From contig NZ_WHOD01000017.1 in NCBI RefSeq assembly GCF_013141765.1, forward strand, positions 1 through 64,000: a stretch of 64,000 nt of DNA. The letters are read 5' to 3'. The notes below the pieces were generated by a model. It was given only the letters and a program-made list of their open reading frames with translations. It had not been told where the DNA came from and did not search any database. Both the position numbers and the translations under genes were made by a program. Positions 43,664-54,200 of this stretch are shown here, one piece after another (the first letter of the stretch is position 1; every line of letters begins with the position of its first letter). Origin of the DNA: Paenibacillus foliorum (GTDB lineage: Bacteria > Bacillota > Bacilli > Paenibacillales > NBRC-103111).

Positions 43664-44626
43664 ATGGAGTTAAGAAATAATGGCACAGCACCGGAACCAG
43701 CAATCTCCATTCCGGCTGAAGTCTCGAAGCGAAAGCCATATTGGTACAAACATTGGCAAATTTATTCGATGGTGCTTCCTGGGCTGATTTATTTTATTTT
43801 ATTCAAATATATTCCGCTAACAGGCGTGATTATCGCATTTCAGGATTACAACGTGTTTAATGGAATTTTTGGCAGCAAGCTGGTTGGGCTTAAGCATTTT
43901 TACAACCTGTTTACGTATCCCGAATTTCTGAGAGTGTTGAAGAACACGCTGCTGATTAGTATCTACCAAATCGTATTAGGGTTTCCGGCCCCTATCGCTT
44001 TAGCTATGCTGATGAATGAAGTGCGGCGGATGTTTTTCAAACGAACGGTGCAGACCATTCTTTACCTCCCGCATTTTCTGTCATGGGTCATTGTAGGAGG
44101 GCTTGTCATTAACTTCTTGTCACCAAGCTCGGGTATGGTTAATGACATACTGAGGTGGATGGGGAAGGAACCGGTATTTTTTATGCAGGAGCCCGGCTAT
44201 TTCCGTTCGATTGTCGTCATCTCCGCCATATGGAAGGAAGTTGGCTGGGGTACGATCATTTACCTTGCGGCACTAGCGGGCATCAATCCAGAGCTGTATG
44301 AAGCTGCTGAAGTCGATGGAGCGGGTAAGCTGAAGCAAGCTTTTAGCATTACACTGCCCTCGCTCCTGCCAACCATCATGGTGCTGCTGCTGCTAAGAGT
44401 GGGAAACGTGCTTGACCTCGGCTTTGAGCAGATTTATATGCTGCTGAATCCTCTGGTGACGGAGACGGGCGAGATCATTGATACTTACATTTATCGGATT
44501 GGTCTTTTGGGTGGTCAGTACAGCTATACGACAGCTATCGGATTATTCAAATCACTTGTTGGTGTCATTCTGGTTGTCGGAGCCAACCAATTGAGCAAGA
44601 AAACAACCGGAAATTCGATTTATTGA
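43664..44626 (+). CDS. LplB/YteP-type sugar ABC permease
   Basis: A 320-residue inner-membrane permease of the carbohydrate uptake-1 group. Six helices are predicted; the coupling motif is EAAEVDGAGKLKQAFSITLP, binding a shared ATPase such as MsmX, for which no gene is present here. The N-terminal block YSMVLPGLIYFILFKYIPL is typical of LplB/YtdP relatives. AAGGAGAG lies just before the ATG at 43664; the in-frame GTG at 43640 has no site. First gene of the permease-permease-binding protein-glycosidase operon. Confidence 0.93.
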   Translation: MELRNNGTAPEPAISIPAEVSKRKPYWYKHWQIYSMVLPGLIYFILFKYIPLTGVIIAFQDYNVFNGIFGSKLVGLKHFYNLFTYPEFLRVLKNTLLISIYQIVLGFPAPIALAMLMNEVRRMFFKRTVQTILYLPHFLSWVIVGGLVINFLSPSSGMVNDILRWMGKEPVFFMQEPGYFRSIVVISAIWKEVGWGTIIYLAALAGINPELYEAAEVDGAGKLKQAFSITLPSLLPTIMVLLLLRVGNVLDLGFEQIYMLLNPLVTETGEIIDTYIYRIGLLGGQYSYTTAIGLFKSLVGVILVVGANQLSKKTTGNSIY

Positions 44627-44648
44627 TTATAGAAAGGAGAGCGGTACT

Positions 44649-45518
44649 TTGATCAGGGAAAATGCTTCACGCCGTGCGTTTAACTATGGCAACTATTTGT
44701 TTCTCACTATTACCGGTTTAGCTATGCTGCTTCCTTTTTTGCATATATTTGCAGGCTCTTTTAGCAGTGGCAATGCCATTTCCCAAGGTCGGGTTAGTAT
44801 TTTTCCGGTTGAGTGGACTTTGATTAATTACGAAGCCGTTCTCCAGAACGCGGCCATATGGAAATCCTTTGGTGTGACGATGCTGCTGACAGTGGGGGGG
44901 ACGGTCTTCAATCTGTTTTTTACCTCACTGATGGCTTATGGCTTGTCCAAAAATGAGCTGAAGGGCCGCTCACTCATTTTAATGCTGATTGTTTTCACGA
45001 TGATTTTTCAAGTGCCATTGATTCCTGGTTATTTGCTCATCAAGTCCTTAGGGATGCTCAATTCGCTGTGGGCACTTATTATTCCCGGAACTATAAGCGC
45101 TTTCAATTTGATCATTATGATTTCCTTTTTCCGTGAAATTCCTGAAGGACTTGTAGAGGCTGCTCGTATTGACGGCTGTGATGAGTATCGGACCTGGTGG
45201 AGCATTGTGCTCCCGCTGTCGCTTCCATCCTTAAGCACTGTTGGACTGTTTTACGCGGTTGGTCATTGGAATGGCTACTTCAGTGCGATTATGTACATCC
45301 GGGATCCCAGCTTGTTTCCTCTCCAAGTAAAGCTGCGCCAGCTGCTCGTTGACAGTGATACCGAAGCGCTCATGCAAAGCGTGAATGTGACGCTGCAATC
45401 GATGGAAGGCATAAAAATGGCAACGATTATGGTCGCTACCCTCCCGATTTTGTTGGTTTACCCGCTGATTCAGAAGCATTTTATAAAAGGCGCTATGCTG
45501 GGATCAGTGAAAGGTTGA
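44649..45518 (+). CDS. LplC/YtcP-type sugar ABC permease
   Basis: A 289-residue second permease with six predicted helices. The coupling loop is EAARIDGCDEYRTWWSIVLP. The mid-region GMLNSLWALIIPGTISAFNL and the C-terminal HFIKGAMLGSVKG ending are characteristic of LplC/YtcP proteins. It starts at TTG 6-7 bases after AAAGGAGAG, 22 bases behind the first permease. Forms the heterodimeric channel with LplB-type partner. Confidence 0.93.
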   Translation: MIRENASRRAFNYGNYLFLTITGLAMLLPFLHIFAGSFSSGNAISQGRVSIFPVEWTLINYEAVLQNAAIWKSFGVTMLLTVGGTVFNLFFTSLMAYGLSKNELKGRSLILMLIVFTMIFQVPLIPGYLLIKSLGMLNSLWALIIPGTISAFNLIIMISFFREIPEGLVEAARIDGCDEYRTWWSIVLPLSLPSLSTVGLFYAVGHWNGYFSAIMYIRDPSLFPLQVKLRQLLVDSDTEALMQSVNVTLQSMEGIKMATIMVATLPILLVYPLIQKHFIKGAMLGSVKG

Positions 45519-45556
45519 TATAGCACTTCATTATAATTATAAAGGAGAAGGGTCAC

Positions 45557-47113
45557 ATGAGAAAAAAAATGACGATGCTCGCATTATCAACGGCTTTGGC
45601 TGCCGGAACATTGGCTGGTTGCTCATCAGGTGGCGATACTAAGGGTCAACCTAATTCACCGACCAAAACAGACAGCAAGCCGGTTAAGCTGAAGGTAGGA
45701 ATTGGCACCGAAGGGCTGCAATACATTGAGGGCTCCGCGAATATTAATGAAGACAAGTATACGAAAAAGCTGCGTGAAATTTCTAAAACGGATGTGACGC
45801 TGGATTTAATTCCGCATCGTGAATTTGATCAAAAGCTGACGCTGTTGTTTGCCGGTGGCGAGCTGCCGGACTTGCTGCAAACACATGGTATTAATAAGCC
45901 TGAGGTGGCTCCGGCTATCGATACGGGCGTATTAATTCCGCTGAACGAGCTGATTGACAAGTACGGTCCTAATTTGAAAAAGAACATCCCGAAGGAATCA
46001 TGGGATTTCGCCTCCGTGAGCAAAGACGGCAAAATATACGGTGTTCCAACGGTAAATGCTACGCCTAATGGCAACGTTATGATGGTCCGCAAGGATTGGC
46101 TTGATAAGCTGGGGCTAAAGCCGCCGAAAACGGTAGAGGAATATATCGAAATGCTGAAGGCGTTTAAAGAAAAGGACCCGAACGGTAACGGAAAGCAAGA
46201 TGAGATTCCATTCTCCGGACGGGAGAAGCTTGCTTTTACCGAGGCATTCTTCGGGGCTTACGATGTCATGCCGGCGGACTGGAAATTTGAAAACGGACAG
46301 CTGATTCCTAACCTGATCCGTCCGAAGATGAAAGATGCATTAGCGGTTTACCGTCAGCTCTATGAACAAAAGCTGTTGGATAATGAAGTATTCGTACAAA
46401 AGCCTAAGGATTGGGATGCGAAAATTAAGGGTCAGGGCATTGTAGGCTTATGGATCCACGGTCCAAGATTGGCCGATAAATGGGCGGCTGAGGTAAGGAC
46501 AGGAACACCAACTGCTCAATTGGAAATCATTCCGGCGCCAGTAGGACCTGACGGCAAAGGCGGCTTAGGCATCAGCTCTGCCGTCGGGGGCAGCGTATGG
46601 GTTATCCCAAAAACGACGAAAAATCCGGAAAATGCCATTAAGTTTTTGGATTGGTTTTACTCAGACGAAGCCCAGAAGTTCCTTACCTACGGGATAGAAG
46701 GAGATGACTATACGTTAGAGGGCGGAAAGATCAAGTACAAATATCCGGAGAAGCAGGAAGACATATATCGTGAAGAAATGCATCTGACATGGCTACGTAT
46801 GGTCGGACCTTCCCACTTGAGTGATGCAGAATTTATGAAAAACCGTCCTTCCGGTGACCTTGTAATGAAGGCGATGGATGTGGCTGCCAAGGAAGGTCGG
46901 AAAAATGATGGTTTAGGTATGCCTGCTCTGCCAACTTCACAAGCTCGCCCAGAGCTCGGGAGAGATGGCCTCTGGTTGGAGATGGCTGCGAAAATCGTAA
47001 CGGGTAAGGAATCGCCAGATGCATTTGATAAGTTTGTCGAGGATTGGAAAAAACGCGGTGGAGATCAAATTATCAAAGAAGCGACTGATTGGTATAAGAG
47101 CACACATAAATAG
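45557..47113 (+). CDS. LplA/YtcQ-type sugar-binding lipoprotein
   Basis: A 518-residue extracellular solute-binding lipoprotein. The lipobox is LAGCSSGG. The mature protein has the large type-I sugar-binding layout with the Ca-site-like stretch DPNGNGKQDEIP, seen in many LplA relatives, and an early DLIPHREFDQKLTLLFAGGE. These proteins bind oligosaccharides derived from plant or microbial polysaccharides. AAAGGAGAAGG precedes the ATG. The glycosidase encoded next is the likely processing enzyme for the imported sugar. Confidence 0.94.
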   Translation: MRKKMTMLALSTALAAGTLAGCSSGGDTKGQPNSPTKTDSKPVKLKVGIGTEGLQYIEGSANINEDKYTKKLREISKTDVTLDLIPHREFDQKLTLLFAGGELPDLLQTHGINKPEVAPAIDTGVLIPLNELIDKYGPNLKKNIPKESWDFASVSKDGKIYGVPTVNATPNGNVMMVRKDWLDKLGLKPPKTVEEYIEMLKAFKEKDPNGNGKQDEIPFSGREKLAFTEAFFGAYDVMPADWKFENGQLIPNLIRPKMKDALAVYRQLYEQKLLDNEVFVQKPKDWDAKIKGQGIVGLWIHGPRLADKWAAEVRTGTPTAQLEIIPAPVGPDGKGGLGISSAVGGSVWVIPKTTKNPENAIKFLDWFYSDEAQKFLTYGIEGDDYTLEGGKIKYKYPEKQEDIYREEMHLTWLRMVGPSHLSDAEFMKNRPSGDLVMKAMDVAAKEGRKNDGLGMPALPTSQARPELGRDGLWLEMAAKIVTGKESPDAFDKFVEDWKKRGGDQIIKEATDWYKSTHK

Positions 47114-47168
47114 TTAGAGTAAAGGCATTGCTTTATGCAATGCCTTAATTCGTTAAGGAGTGGTGGAC

Positions 47169-49955
47169 ATGGAGCACCTGGTTGGAACGCATGACTTAAA
47201 GCAGCTCCCCTTATGGGGGCCATATACGAAGAAATACATTGGCATTTCACATATTGCAGACGCCCAAAGAGGTTTGCGATTTGATTTGAGCGTATTCCCC
47301 GGGTTTTATCGCAGAAAGGTAGACGTACCGAATGCGATGTGGGAGTCGGGCTACCATCCGTGGGAAGCGTCACCCGATCTAAGCTGGTACACGCATAGGC
47401 ATGAGCTGGAATGGAAGGATCAAGTTTATACGGATATCTCCTATGCTGAGATGTCTGGGAACGCGAGACTTGTCCGGTGTGAACTCGTTAACCGTACCGA
47501 AGCTGAGCAGAATGTTGTGCTCCACTACATGGCTTCGATGCATTTTCCGCAGGTGCGTGGTCATGGGGAGCTGCTGCGAACAGTTCGCCCGGAGCTTCCG
47601 GAGGGGGCATTGTGGACGGATGCACTGGACTATGCGGAGTTGTCCTACGCAACGCCCCGGCCAAGCGACAACCTGGTATACGACGGCTTTTTTCGGGGTG
47701 AAGTACGCGGACAAGGATTAGTGGGAGGCTCTGCGCTTCTTTTCGGTAGGGAAGCGGGGGATCGTGCTTCCTACACGGTTGTGATTGCCAAGCCGATGGA
47801 GCGAGCCGTGCTGCTGCTGCGTTTCAGAATGAACGAAGGGCACCGTATAAGTATTAGGCTTGGCGGTGCGATGGATGCTCCCATTGAGCTTACTGGGACA
47901 GGTGAGCTGGCTGAAGCGAGTGTTAGCTTAGGAGCGCTCGGGGCAGGGCAGCATGAGCTTATTTTTACTGCTGGCGAAGCTGCTGCAACAGGAGAAGGTG
48001 GTAACGTCAGCAATAACGGTAGCAGCAACGACAACCGCAACCGCAGTGCTTTCGCCGTCTCTGTGGAGTTTGACGGGTTTGTCATTACGGATCAGAATGT
48101 GCTTGATCAAGTACGGTTTATGCCTGAATCGGACGAGGCGCATCCACACATGGTCTCGGGACCTGTTCCGAACAGCTTGCTGCTGAAATATGAAGGAATC
48201 GAACACTATTATGGGTTGCTGTGGGTTTATGATGACTACGAGGTGCGGGAGTTCCATTGTGATGAGCTCGATCGTTTTATGCGTCACAATGTGCATCATC
48301 ATACTAGCTCTATTTTTAAGGGAGAGGGGAGGGGCCATTTTACCAATGTGTATTTGAGGCCCATTCCTTTGGCTCCGCGTTCCAGCAAGCTTATATATGG
48401 AATGGTATGCAGCGGAAGCAAGGACGATGTGGAGCGTGAGCTTTCTTCCTTTCTGATGAATGAGGAGCAATGCGAGGCGACCTACACTTCGATGAAGGAG
48501 AAGTCATCGCAGGGCAGGACGAAGACTTACAATCCGTCCGGTGAACCTTACCGATTTAGCCAACAACTGATGGAGGCCACGCTGGCTACTAATGTCGTTT
48601 ATCCGGTTTATACGAAGCGTTCTTATATTCGTCACAGTACTCCAGGTCGTTGGTGGGATAGCCTGTACACCTGGGATTCCGGTTTTATCGGGATTGGCTT
48701 GGCGGAGCTTGATATGGAACGGGCGGTGGAATGCTTAAATGCTTACGTTACTGAACCGGGAGATCCGCATGCCGCGTTCATTCACCACGGAAGTATGGTT
48801 CCTGTACAGCATTATTTGTTTCTGGAAATTTGGAATAAGACACAATCTAAGGAACTGCTGAACTATTTCTACCCCAAACTTAGGCAATATTATCAGTTCT
48901 ATGCAGGTAAGCTTGGGAGCTCGACAACAAGAGCATTATCCTCTGGCTTGCTGAAGACATGGGATTATTTCTATAATTCCGGAGGCTGGGATGATTATGC
49001 TCCACAGGTTGAAGTTCATCGCAGCCGGTTGACGGCTGAAGCAGCTCCAGTGTCCAACACGAGCCATGCCATCCGTATAGCCAAAATTTTAAAAATGGCG
49101 GCAACCGCAATAGGCGGTCTTGATGGAGACATTGAGGAATACGAGGGGGACATTGCTCTTTTTGGCAAAGCGATTCAGGATTATGCATGGGATGAAGGGA
49201 GCGGATACTTCGGTTATGTTCTGCACGATACTAAGGGTCAACCTAATGGATTGCTACGCCATGAAAGCGGGCAAAACTATAATATGGGGCTGGATGGAGC
49301 TTATCCGCTTGTAGCCGGTATTTGCAATCCTGAACAAGAGCATCGTTTGCTTGAATATATATCCGACAGTAGTCGTTTATGGAGCCCTATCGGTTTAACA
49401 GCCGTTGATCAGAGCGCTGCTTATTATAAAAAAGATGGCTATTGGAATGGCGCAGTCTGGATGCCTCATCAATGGTTTTATTGGAAAATGCTCCTTAGTC
49501 TTGGCTACAGCGAACAGGCACACCGAATCGCCCGCACGGCGCTGGAGCTATGGAAGACGGAGACAGGCGAGACCTACAACTGTTATGAGCATTTCATTGT
49601 CCAATCCGGAAGAGGGGCAGGGTGGCATCACTTCGGTGGGCTGTCCGCTCCAGTGCTGAGCTGGTTTGCCGCCTATCACCGACCAGGGACGCTTACCTGC
49701 GGTTACGATGTTTGGTTGGAGCAGAAGGAGTTCAGCATGGATAATTCGGAGCTTATCGCCGAACTTCGCTATTTTGGTGCGGCAGATCGCACTCACTCTC
49801 TTCTGGCTTGCATGCAAGCAGGGCGTAACTACCGGGTCACCTGGAACGGGAACCCTGTGGATGTCCTATCCGCTGAGGATGGTGTCCTGGACATTCGATT
49901 ACCTGGGGAAAGCAGTGGGAGGCTGATGGTTTCCGAGGTAGTATTGAGCAGATAA
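47169..49955 (+). CDS. Cytosolic six-hairpin glycosidase (GH63/MGH1-like)
   Basis: A 928-residue enzyme without a signal peptide, so it acts on imported sugar. The N-terminal part (about 1-420) looks like a beta-sandwich; the catalytic all-helical barrel spans about 450-870 (RWWDSLYTWDSGFIGIGLAE, LLKTWDYFYNSGGWDDY, NGAVWMPHQWFYWKML, YNCYEHFIV). This layout resembles the glucosidase GH63 and mannosylglycerate-hydrolase-like group, in which two acidic residues act by inversion. I could not assign them safely. The ATG at 47169 has AAGGAG 11 bases upstream; an in-frame GTG is at 47160. Last gene of the operon with a long terminator. Substrate unknown. Confidence 0.8.
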   Translation: MEHLVGTHDLKQLPLWGPYTKKYIGISHIADAQRGLRFDLSVFPGFYRRKVDVPNAMWESGYHPWEASPDLSWYTHRHELEWKDQVYTDISYAEMSGNARLVRCELVNRTEAEQNVVLHYMASMHFPQVRGHGELLRTVRPELPEGALWTDALDYAELSYATPRPSDNLVYDGFFRGEVRGQGLVGGSALLFGREAGDRASYTVVIAKPMERAVLLLRFRMNEGHRISIRLGGAMDAPIELTGTGELAEASVSLGALGAGQHELIFTAGEAAATGEGGNVSNNGSSNDNRNRSAFAVSVEFDGFVITDQNVLDQVRFMPESDEAHPHMVSGPVPNSLLLKYEGIEHYYGLLWVYDDYEVREFHCDELDRFMRHNVHHHTSSIFKGEGRGHFTNVYLRPIPLAPRSSKLIYGMVCSGSKDDVERELSSFLMNEEQCEATYTSMKEKSSQGRTKTYNPSGEPYRFSQQLMEATLATNVVYPVYTKRSYIRHSTPGRWWDSLYTWDSGFIGIGLAELDMERAVECLNAYVTEPGDPHAAFIHHGSMVPVQHYLFLEIWNKTQSKELLNYFYPKLRQYYQFYAGKLGSSTTRALSSGLLKTWDYFYNSGGWDDYAPQVEVHRSRLTAEAAPVSNTSHAIRIAKILKMAATAIGGLDGDIEEYEGDIALFGKAIQDYAWDEGSGYFGYVLHDTKGQPNGLLRHESGQNYNMGLDGAYPLVAGICNPEQEHRLLEYISDSSRLWSPIGLTAVDQSAAYYKKDGYWNGAVWMPHQWFYWKMLLSLGYSEQAHRIARTALELWKTETGETYNCYEHFIVQSGRGAGWHHFGGLSAPVLSWFAAYHRPGTLTCGYDVWLEQKEFSMDNSELIAELRYFGAADRTHSLLACMQAGRNYRVTWNGNPVDVLSAEDGVLDIRLPGESSGRLMVSEVVLSR

Positions 49956-49972
49956 ATATCTCTTTTTAAAAA

Positions 49973-50044
49973 AAATCAGCAGTCCACCCAAGATCGCGAA
50001 GGCTTGTCCTGCGCGGGCTTGGGCTTTTCGTGCTGATTTCTTTT
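49973..50044 (+). terminator. Long terminator after glycosidase
   Basis: AAATCAGCA and TGCTGATTT form the base; CCCAAG...CTTGGG and CGCG repeats extend the stem. The T-rich tail CTTTTATAA follows. Confidence 0.75.
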
Positions 50045-50098
50045 ATAATTCTTTCATTTGTGTTTTTTATAATAAATCTAGCAGGTTGATTACTTGGC

Positions 50099-50911
50099 TT
50101 ACGGCATTTGTGCCTTCGCAATAGAAAGAATATCGCCGATCTTGTTTTCAAGATTAAGGATGGCTTGCTTCTCTTCATTGATTTGATGTGTCAAAGATAT
50201 TAGGGAGGCTAGCGTGTCCAGAACGCTAAGGGGTTCGCTTTTTTTAGCTGCTTGTTTGAACGTATTCCACACTGGAGTTACATCGGTTTCGATAGTCTTG
50301 ATCGAGCTTCGCTTACTTTTAATTTCTAAATTAACAGGGGCGATGTCTTCCAAGCTGCCTCGAATTTCTTTCTTCTTTTTCGCTGCCAGGTCTTTTGCTG
50401 CCCGCCATTCATTTTCTTTTGTACTGATGTTTATACGCGCTAATTGAACAGGGATTTTTAAGATATTAACTTGGAAGCGGAGCATGCTGTTTAAGTCTTT
50501 GTTTTTCAACATTCTGGCGGCTTCAATCTGTTTATTCAAAGAGCTGTAATGAGAGAATAACGCCTTGTATTGCTCACGAGTTTGTGTGACTTCAGATTCA
50601 AGCTTGTCCAAGTTGTCAGCGTCTATTTGTTGGATTTCTTTGCTGAGGGAGGCCGAAGTCTCTTGGTTACGAGTATGAAGTGCTTTGATCTCTACATCCA
50701 AGTCTTGTGATTGTTTCTGGAGCATGAGAAGTTCGTCATACAGAGAGTTGATTTTATCCGCCTGTGAACTTTCAGCAGCTGCAATCGTTTTATCGAGCGA
50801 GGACTTGATGGAAGTTGTGAAATTAATCGGGGCAGCCGCTGCTGTTGTGGGAATGCCGGAAGCCAGTATAGAGGCGGTAAGCAAAGCTATGAAAATTGTC
50901 CTTTTGTTCAT
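50099..50911 (-). CDS. Exported coiled-coil protein, unknown function
   Basis: A 270-residue protein with a cleavable signal peptide (MNKRTIFIALLTASILASG, cleavage near TTAAAA), then almost continuous helical heptad sequence rich in Lys, Glu, Gln and Ser. There is one weak break around 150-160. It should be a secreted or wall-associated rod, similar in style to PcsB/CwlO-type coiled coils but with no catalytic domain. AAGGAGG precedes the ATG at 50911. The leader carries a sigma-A-like promoter and a strong terminator about 50 bases before the gene, so read-through must be controlled. Monocistronic. I do not recognise the family. Confidence 0.75.
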   Translation of the reverse strand: MNKRTIFIALLTASILASGIPTTAAAAPINFTTSIKSSLDKTIAAAESSQADKINSLYDELLMLQKQSQDLDVEIKALHTRNQETSASLSKEIQQIDADNLDKLESEVTQTREQYKALFSHYSSLNKQIEAARMLKNKDLNSMLRFQVNILKIPVQLARINISTKENEWRAAKDLAAKKKKEIRGSLEDIAPVNLEIKSKRSSIKTIETDVTPVWNTFKQAAKKSEPLSVLDTLASLISLTHQINEEKQAILNLENKIGDILSIAKAQMP

Positions 50912-50959
50912 AGTACTCCTCCTTTTTAACACATAGAATGTAAGCTGCAGGATTGCAAC

Positions 50960-51007
50960 AAAAAAAGCACCAATAAGAAAGGCAATTAGCCTCCTCTTAC
51001 CGATGCT
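50960..51007 (-). terminator. Leader terminator upstream of coiled-coil gene
   Basis: On the minus strand, AGCATCGGTAAGAGGAGGC pairs with GCCTTTCTTATTGGTGCT and is followed by TTTTTTTG, about 30 bases after the likely start and 49 bases before the ATG. GCTTAC just upstream could pair with GTAAG inside the stem, an antiterminator-like alternative. No known riboswitch class was recognised. Confidence 0.75.
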
Positions 51008-51042
51008 TCCGTTGTAAGCGATCCAATGAAATTATATGTGTA

Positions 51043-51072
51043 AATATACAAGATGCCTTAACAGTCTGTCAA
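51043..51072 (-). promoter_or_regulatory. Promoter of the coiled-coil gene leader
   Basis: On the minus strand TTGACA and TATATT are separated by 18 bases; the expected start is near 51036. Confidence 0.65.
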
Positions 51073-51213
51073 GGAAAAGGAATAAACGAATGGGGGACAA
51101 GTCTATAAAACTATTATTATGAAAAATTAGTAGTACCTTGGAACTAGGTTTGGTGTACAATTTATAAAAGAAAGCCACGTTTATTTAAATAATAGAATGG
51201 AGAGTACAGCCTC

Positions 51214-54200
51214 ATGCTCAAGCTTTTTACAGGTAAGACGATGGTAAAGGCAGCCCAGAGGTTTACAGAAGATAAGGAAGAATATACGAAGGTACTATGG
51301 CTTTTTGGCTATCTATTTTGCGTAGTATCGGCATCCACGCTTGGGCGGACTTCGGCAGACGCGCTATTTCTTTCGCGGTTTGATGCATCGCAATTATCCA
51401 TCATGTATTTGCCGCAGTCAGCATCCCTTATTTTGATCGGTATTTTGTTCCAGAAATTTAGCAGTCGTTTTCGTTTGGATCGATTGATCAAAGTGTTGAT
51501 TCCAATTGTTTCGTTGCTAGTACTCGTCTCCAGAATTGGGGTGGGGCAAAATTACACATGGGTTTACCCTGTGATCTATGTGGTTTACGATGTGTTTAAT
51601 TTTCTAATGATCGTAATCTTCTGGCAATTTGCCACCTCTGTGATGGACCAGCGAAAGGTGAAACGGATGATAGGCTTAGTTGGGAGCGGGGGGATCATTG
51701 GAGGGATTATTAGCGGCTTTGGTTTAAAGCTGCTAGTCCCACTGACGGGTACGGCCAATCTAATCTATTTCTATGCTGCACTCCAATTGCTGGCTTTGAT
51801 AGCTGTATATCGTGTTATTGGGATGAGTAGAGATCCAGAGGAATTGTTCTCAACGTCGAAAGCGCGAACGAAGAAACCAACCAATGAACGTAAGCGGCAG
51901 GGGGAACAGAAGGCGGGATTGTTTCAAAATGTTCCCCATCTGAAATACGTCGCCATTATGTCGGCCACTTTGGTGCTTTCGCTCACTTTTGTCGATTATC
52001 AATTTAAAGTCATTCTTAGAAACACGCTGCAAAATGATGCTCTTGCCGGATTTATGGGGAGCTTCTACGGTTTTTCCGGGCTGCTTGCTTTGTTCGTTCA
52101 GTTATTCGTTGCTGGTAAATTATTAACTCGGTTTGGAGTTATGACAGCGATTCTCGTATTCCCTATTGCCTTGTTTACAGGTAGTCTAGGGGTATTATTG
52201 ATGCCTGTTCTTGCGCTGGCCGTTATCGTAAAAGGAAGTGATAAGGTAGTTGGGGATACGATTTATTCCTCTGTAAGCCAACTGATCATGTTTCCGATTT
52301 CTCCAGAATGGCGGAATAGGGCCAAAGGCTTTTTGGACGGTGTCGTGCGAAATGGAGCCAAGGGGATAGCGGGGATCAGTCTAATTATTTTATCCCCGCT
52401 GCTTAGTGCAGGGCAGTTTAGTTATGTTATTCTCGCTTTGCTCGCCTGCTGTGTAGTAGCCGCTATAAAGGTGAAAAAAGCTTATTTGCAAACCTTGCTG
52501 TCTACTTTGGAAACGAGGGGGACGGATCTTCAAGAAACGGAACTCGATTTAATGGACCCTGCCAGTCGACAAATTCTGATCTCTGCACTAGAGAGCTCTG
52601 ATAGGCATCAGGTTATGTATGCCCTTAAGATTTTACGCGGGCTGGACGGCTTTGACCTATCTCCACATATCCCGGCGCTGCTTCGCAATCCTTATCCGGA
52701 GGTTTGTGTAGAAGCTATCATCTATATCGAACAAATGACTCCGGCAGGATTGGAGCAAGAATTGCAGGAGCTACTAAGCTCACCCAATCCTCAGGTCAAA
52801 GCCCAAGCCTTGTTAGCATTAGCGGCTTATTCCAAAGAAGAGTATTTGGATCAAATTACGCTGCACCTTGAGGCAGATGAAGTAGAGATTAAAGCCGGAG
52901 CGATAGCCGGATTAATAAAATTTTATGGAATTGAGGGGATGTTTCGCGCAGTCGGAACGCTCAAGCAATTGATTGAAAGTACGGATGAAGAGGAACGGAC
53001 GGCCATGGCTGTCTTATTTGGTCGGATTGGAATCCAAAGCTTCTTCAAGCCGTTGGTTCCGATGCTGAATGATACCTCATCAAAGGTGCGAATATGTGCA
53101 TTGGAATCTGCAGCATTGCTTCGTGTACCTGCTTTAGTACCTCATATTGTGCTAATGCTTCAGGATAGTCGGACGCGGCGGCATGCTATTGAAGCGCTGG
53201 CGGCTTATGACGAGAAAGTTATCATCGGACTGCTGGAGCCCTACTTTATTGAGGAAGGTACATCATTGCTCCATTTGCCCAAAGTTTTCGAACGAATTGG
53301 AACGCAAGGGGCTTTTGATACTTTATTGATCCATTATGGCCCCTCGAATTATGAAATGCGGGATAAGCTTTTGGAAGCGCTGAGAAGCTTGCGTCATGGG
53401 ATCCGGCAGGTGGACGAAAAGCTTGTGGAGGAATTGATCCTCCAAGAAATACAGCTATATTGGCAATTTGCCGAGCAGAGCGCAGGAGTTGCTGGAAATA
53501 AAGCCTATTCGGCCATTTCGGAAGCGGTAGATCAGATCCGATCCTCGATGACCGGTCGTATTTTTGGACTCTTGGGGCTTGTTTATGAATCCAAAACCGT
53601 TCAAGCGGTTTACGCTAACTGGTCTGAGGGAGAAGCAAGGCAGCAAGCGAATGCGGCAGAGGTTATGGATCAAATGCTGCTCGGGAATCTTCGAATGGAA
53701 ATAATTAAGATCATGTCGTCTCCACAAAAAGTAACAGGTGCCCTGAAGAAGGAAGCTTTGGAGGACGAAAAGCTGATTTGGCTCTATGAGCATGGGGATG
53801 AGTGGCTGCGGCAAATGATACAGTTGGACGTTATGCAGGAGAACAGGCTAGTGGAGCACGCAGCGCTTAAACTCCGATTGGATGCATCCAAGAACATTTC
53901 ATTAGATTGGCTGGCCGATCAGATGAAGCGGGTTCTTTTGCTGAAGAAGGTGTCTTTGTTTCAGGGATTGACGAGCAGGGATTTGTTTTTTATTGCGGCA
54001 CAATTGAAAAGGGTAAGTGAAACAAGTGGGGCTACTGTATTTAAAGAGCGTGATCCAGGGGATTCCTTGTATTTAATACAAAGCGGTAGAGCTGGCGTAT
54101 ACCGTAATCAAGAGAAGATAAGTGAATTGAGAGTTGGAGATTGCTTTGGCCAAACAGCCATTTTAACCAAAAAATTAAGAACGGCGACAGTCCGAGTCGA

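Noticed and set aside
50911-51036. Known riboswitch (c-di-GMP, c-di-AMP or similar) in the coiled-coil leader
   Set aside because: I looked for conserved cores of these classes by eye and found none. Only the terminator and an alternative pairing are supported.
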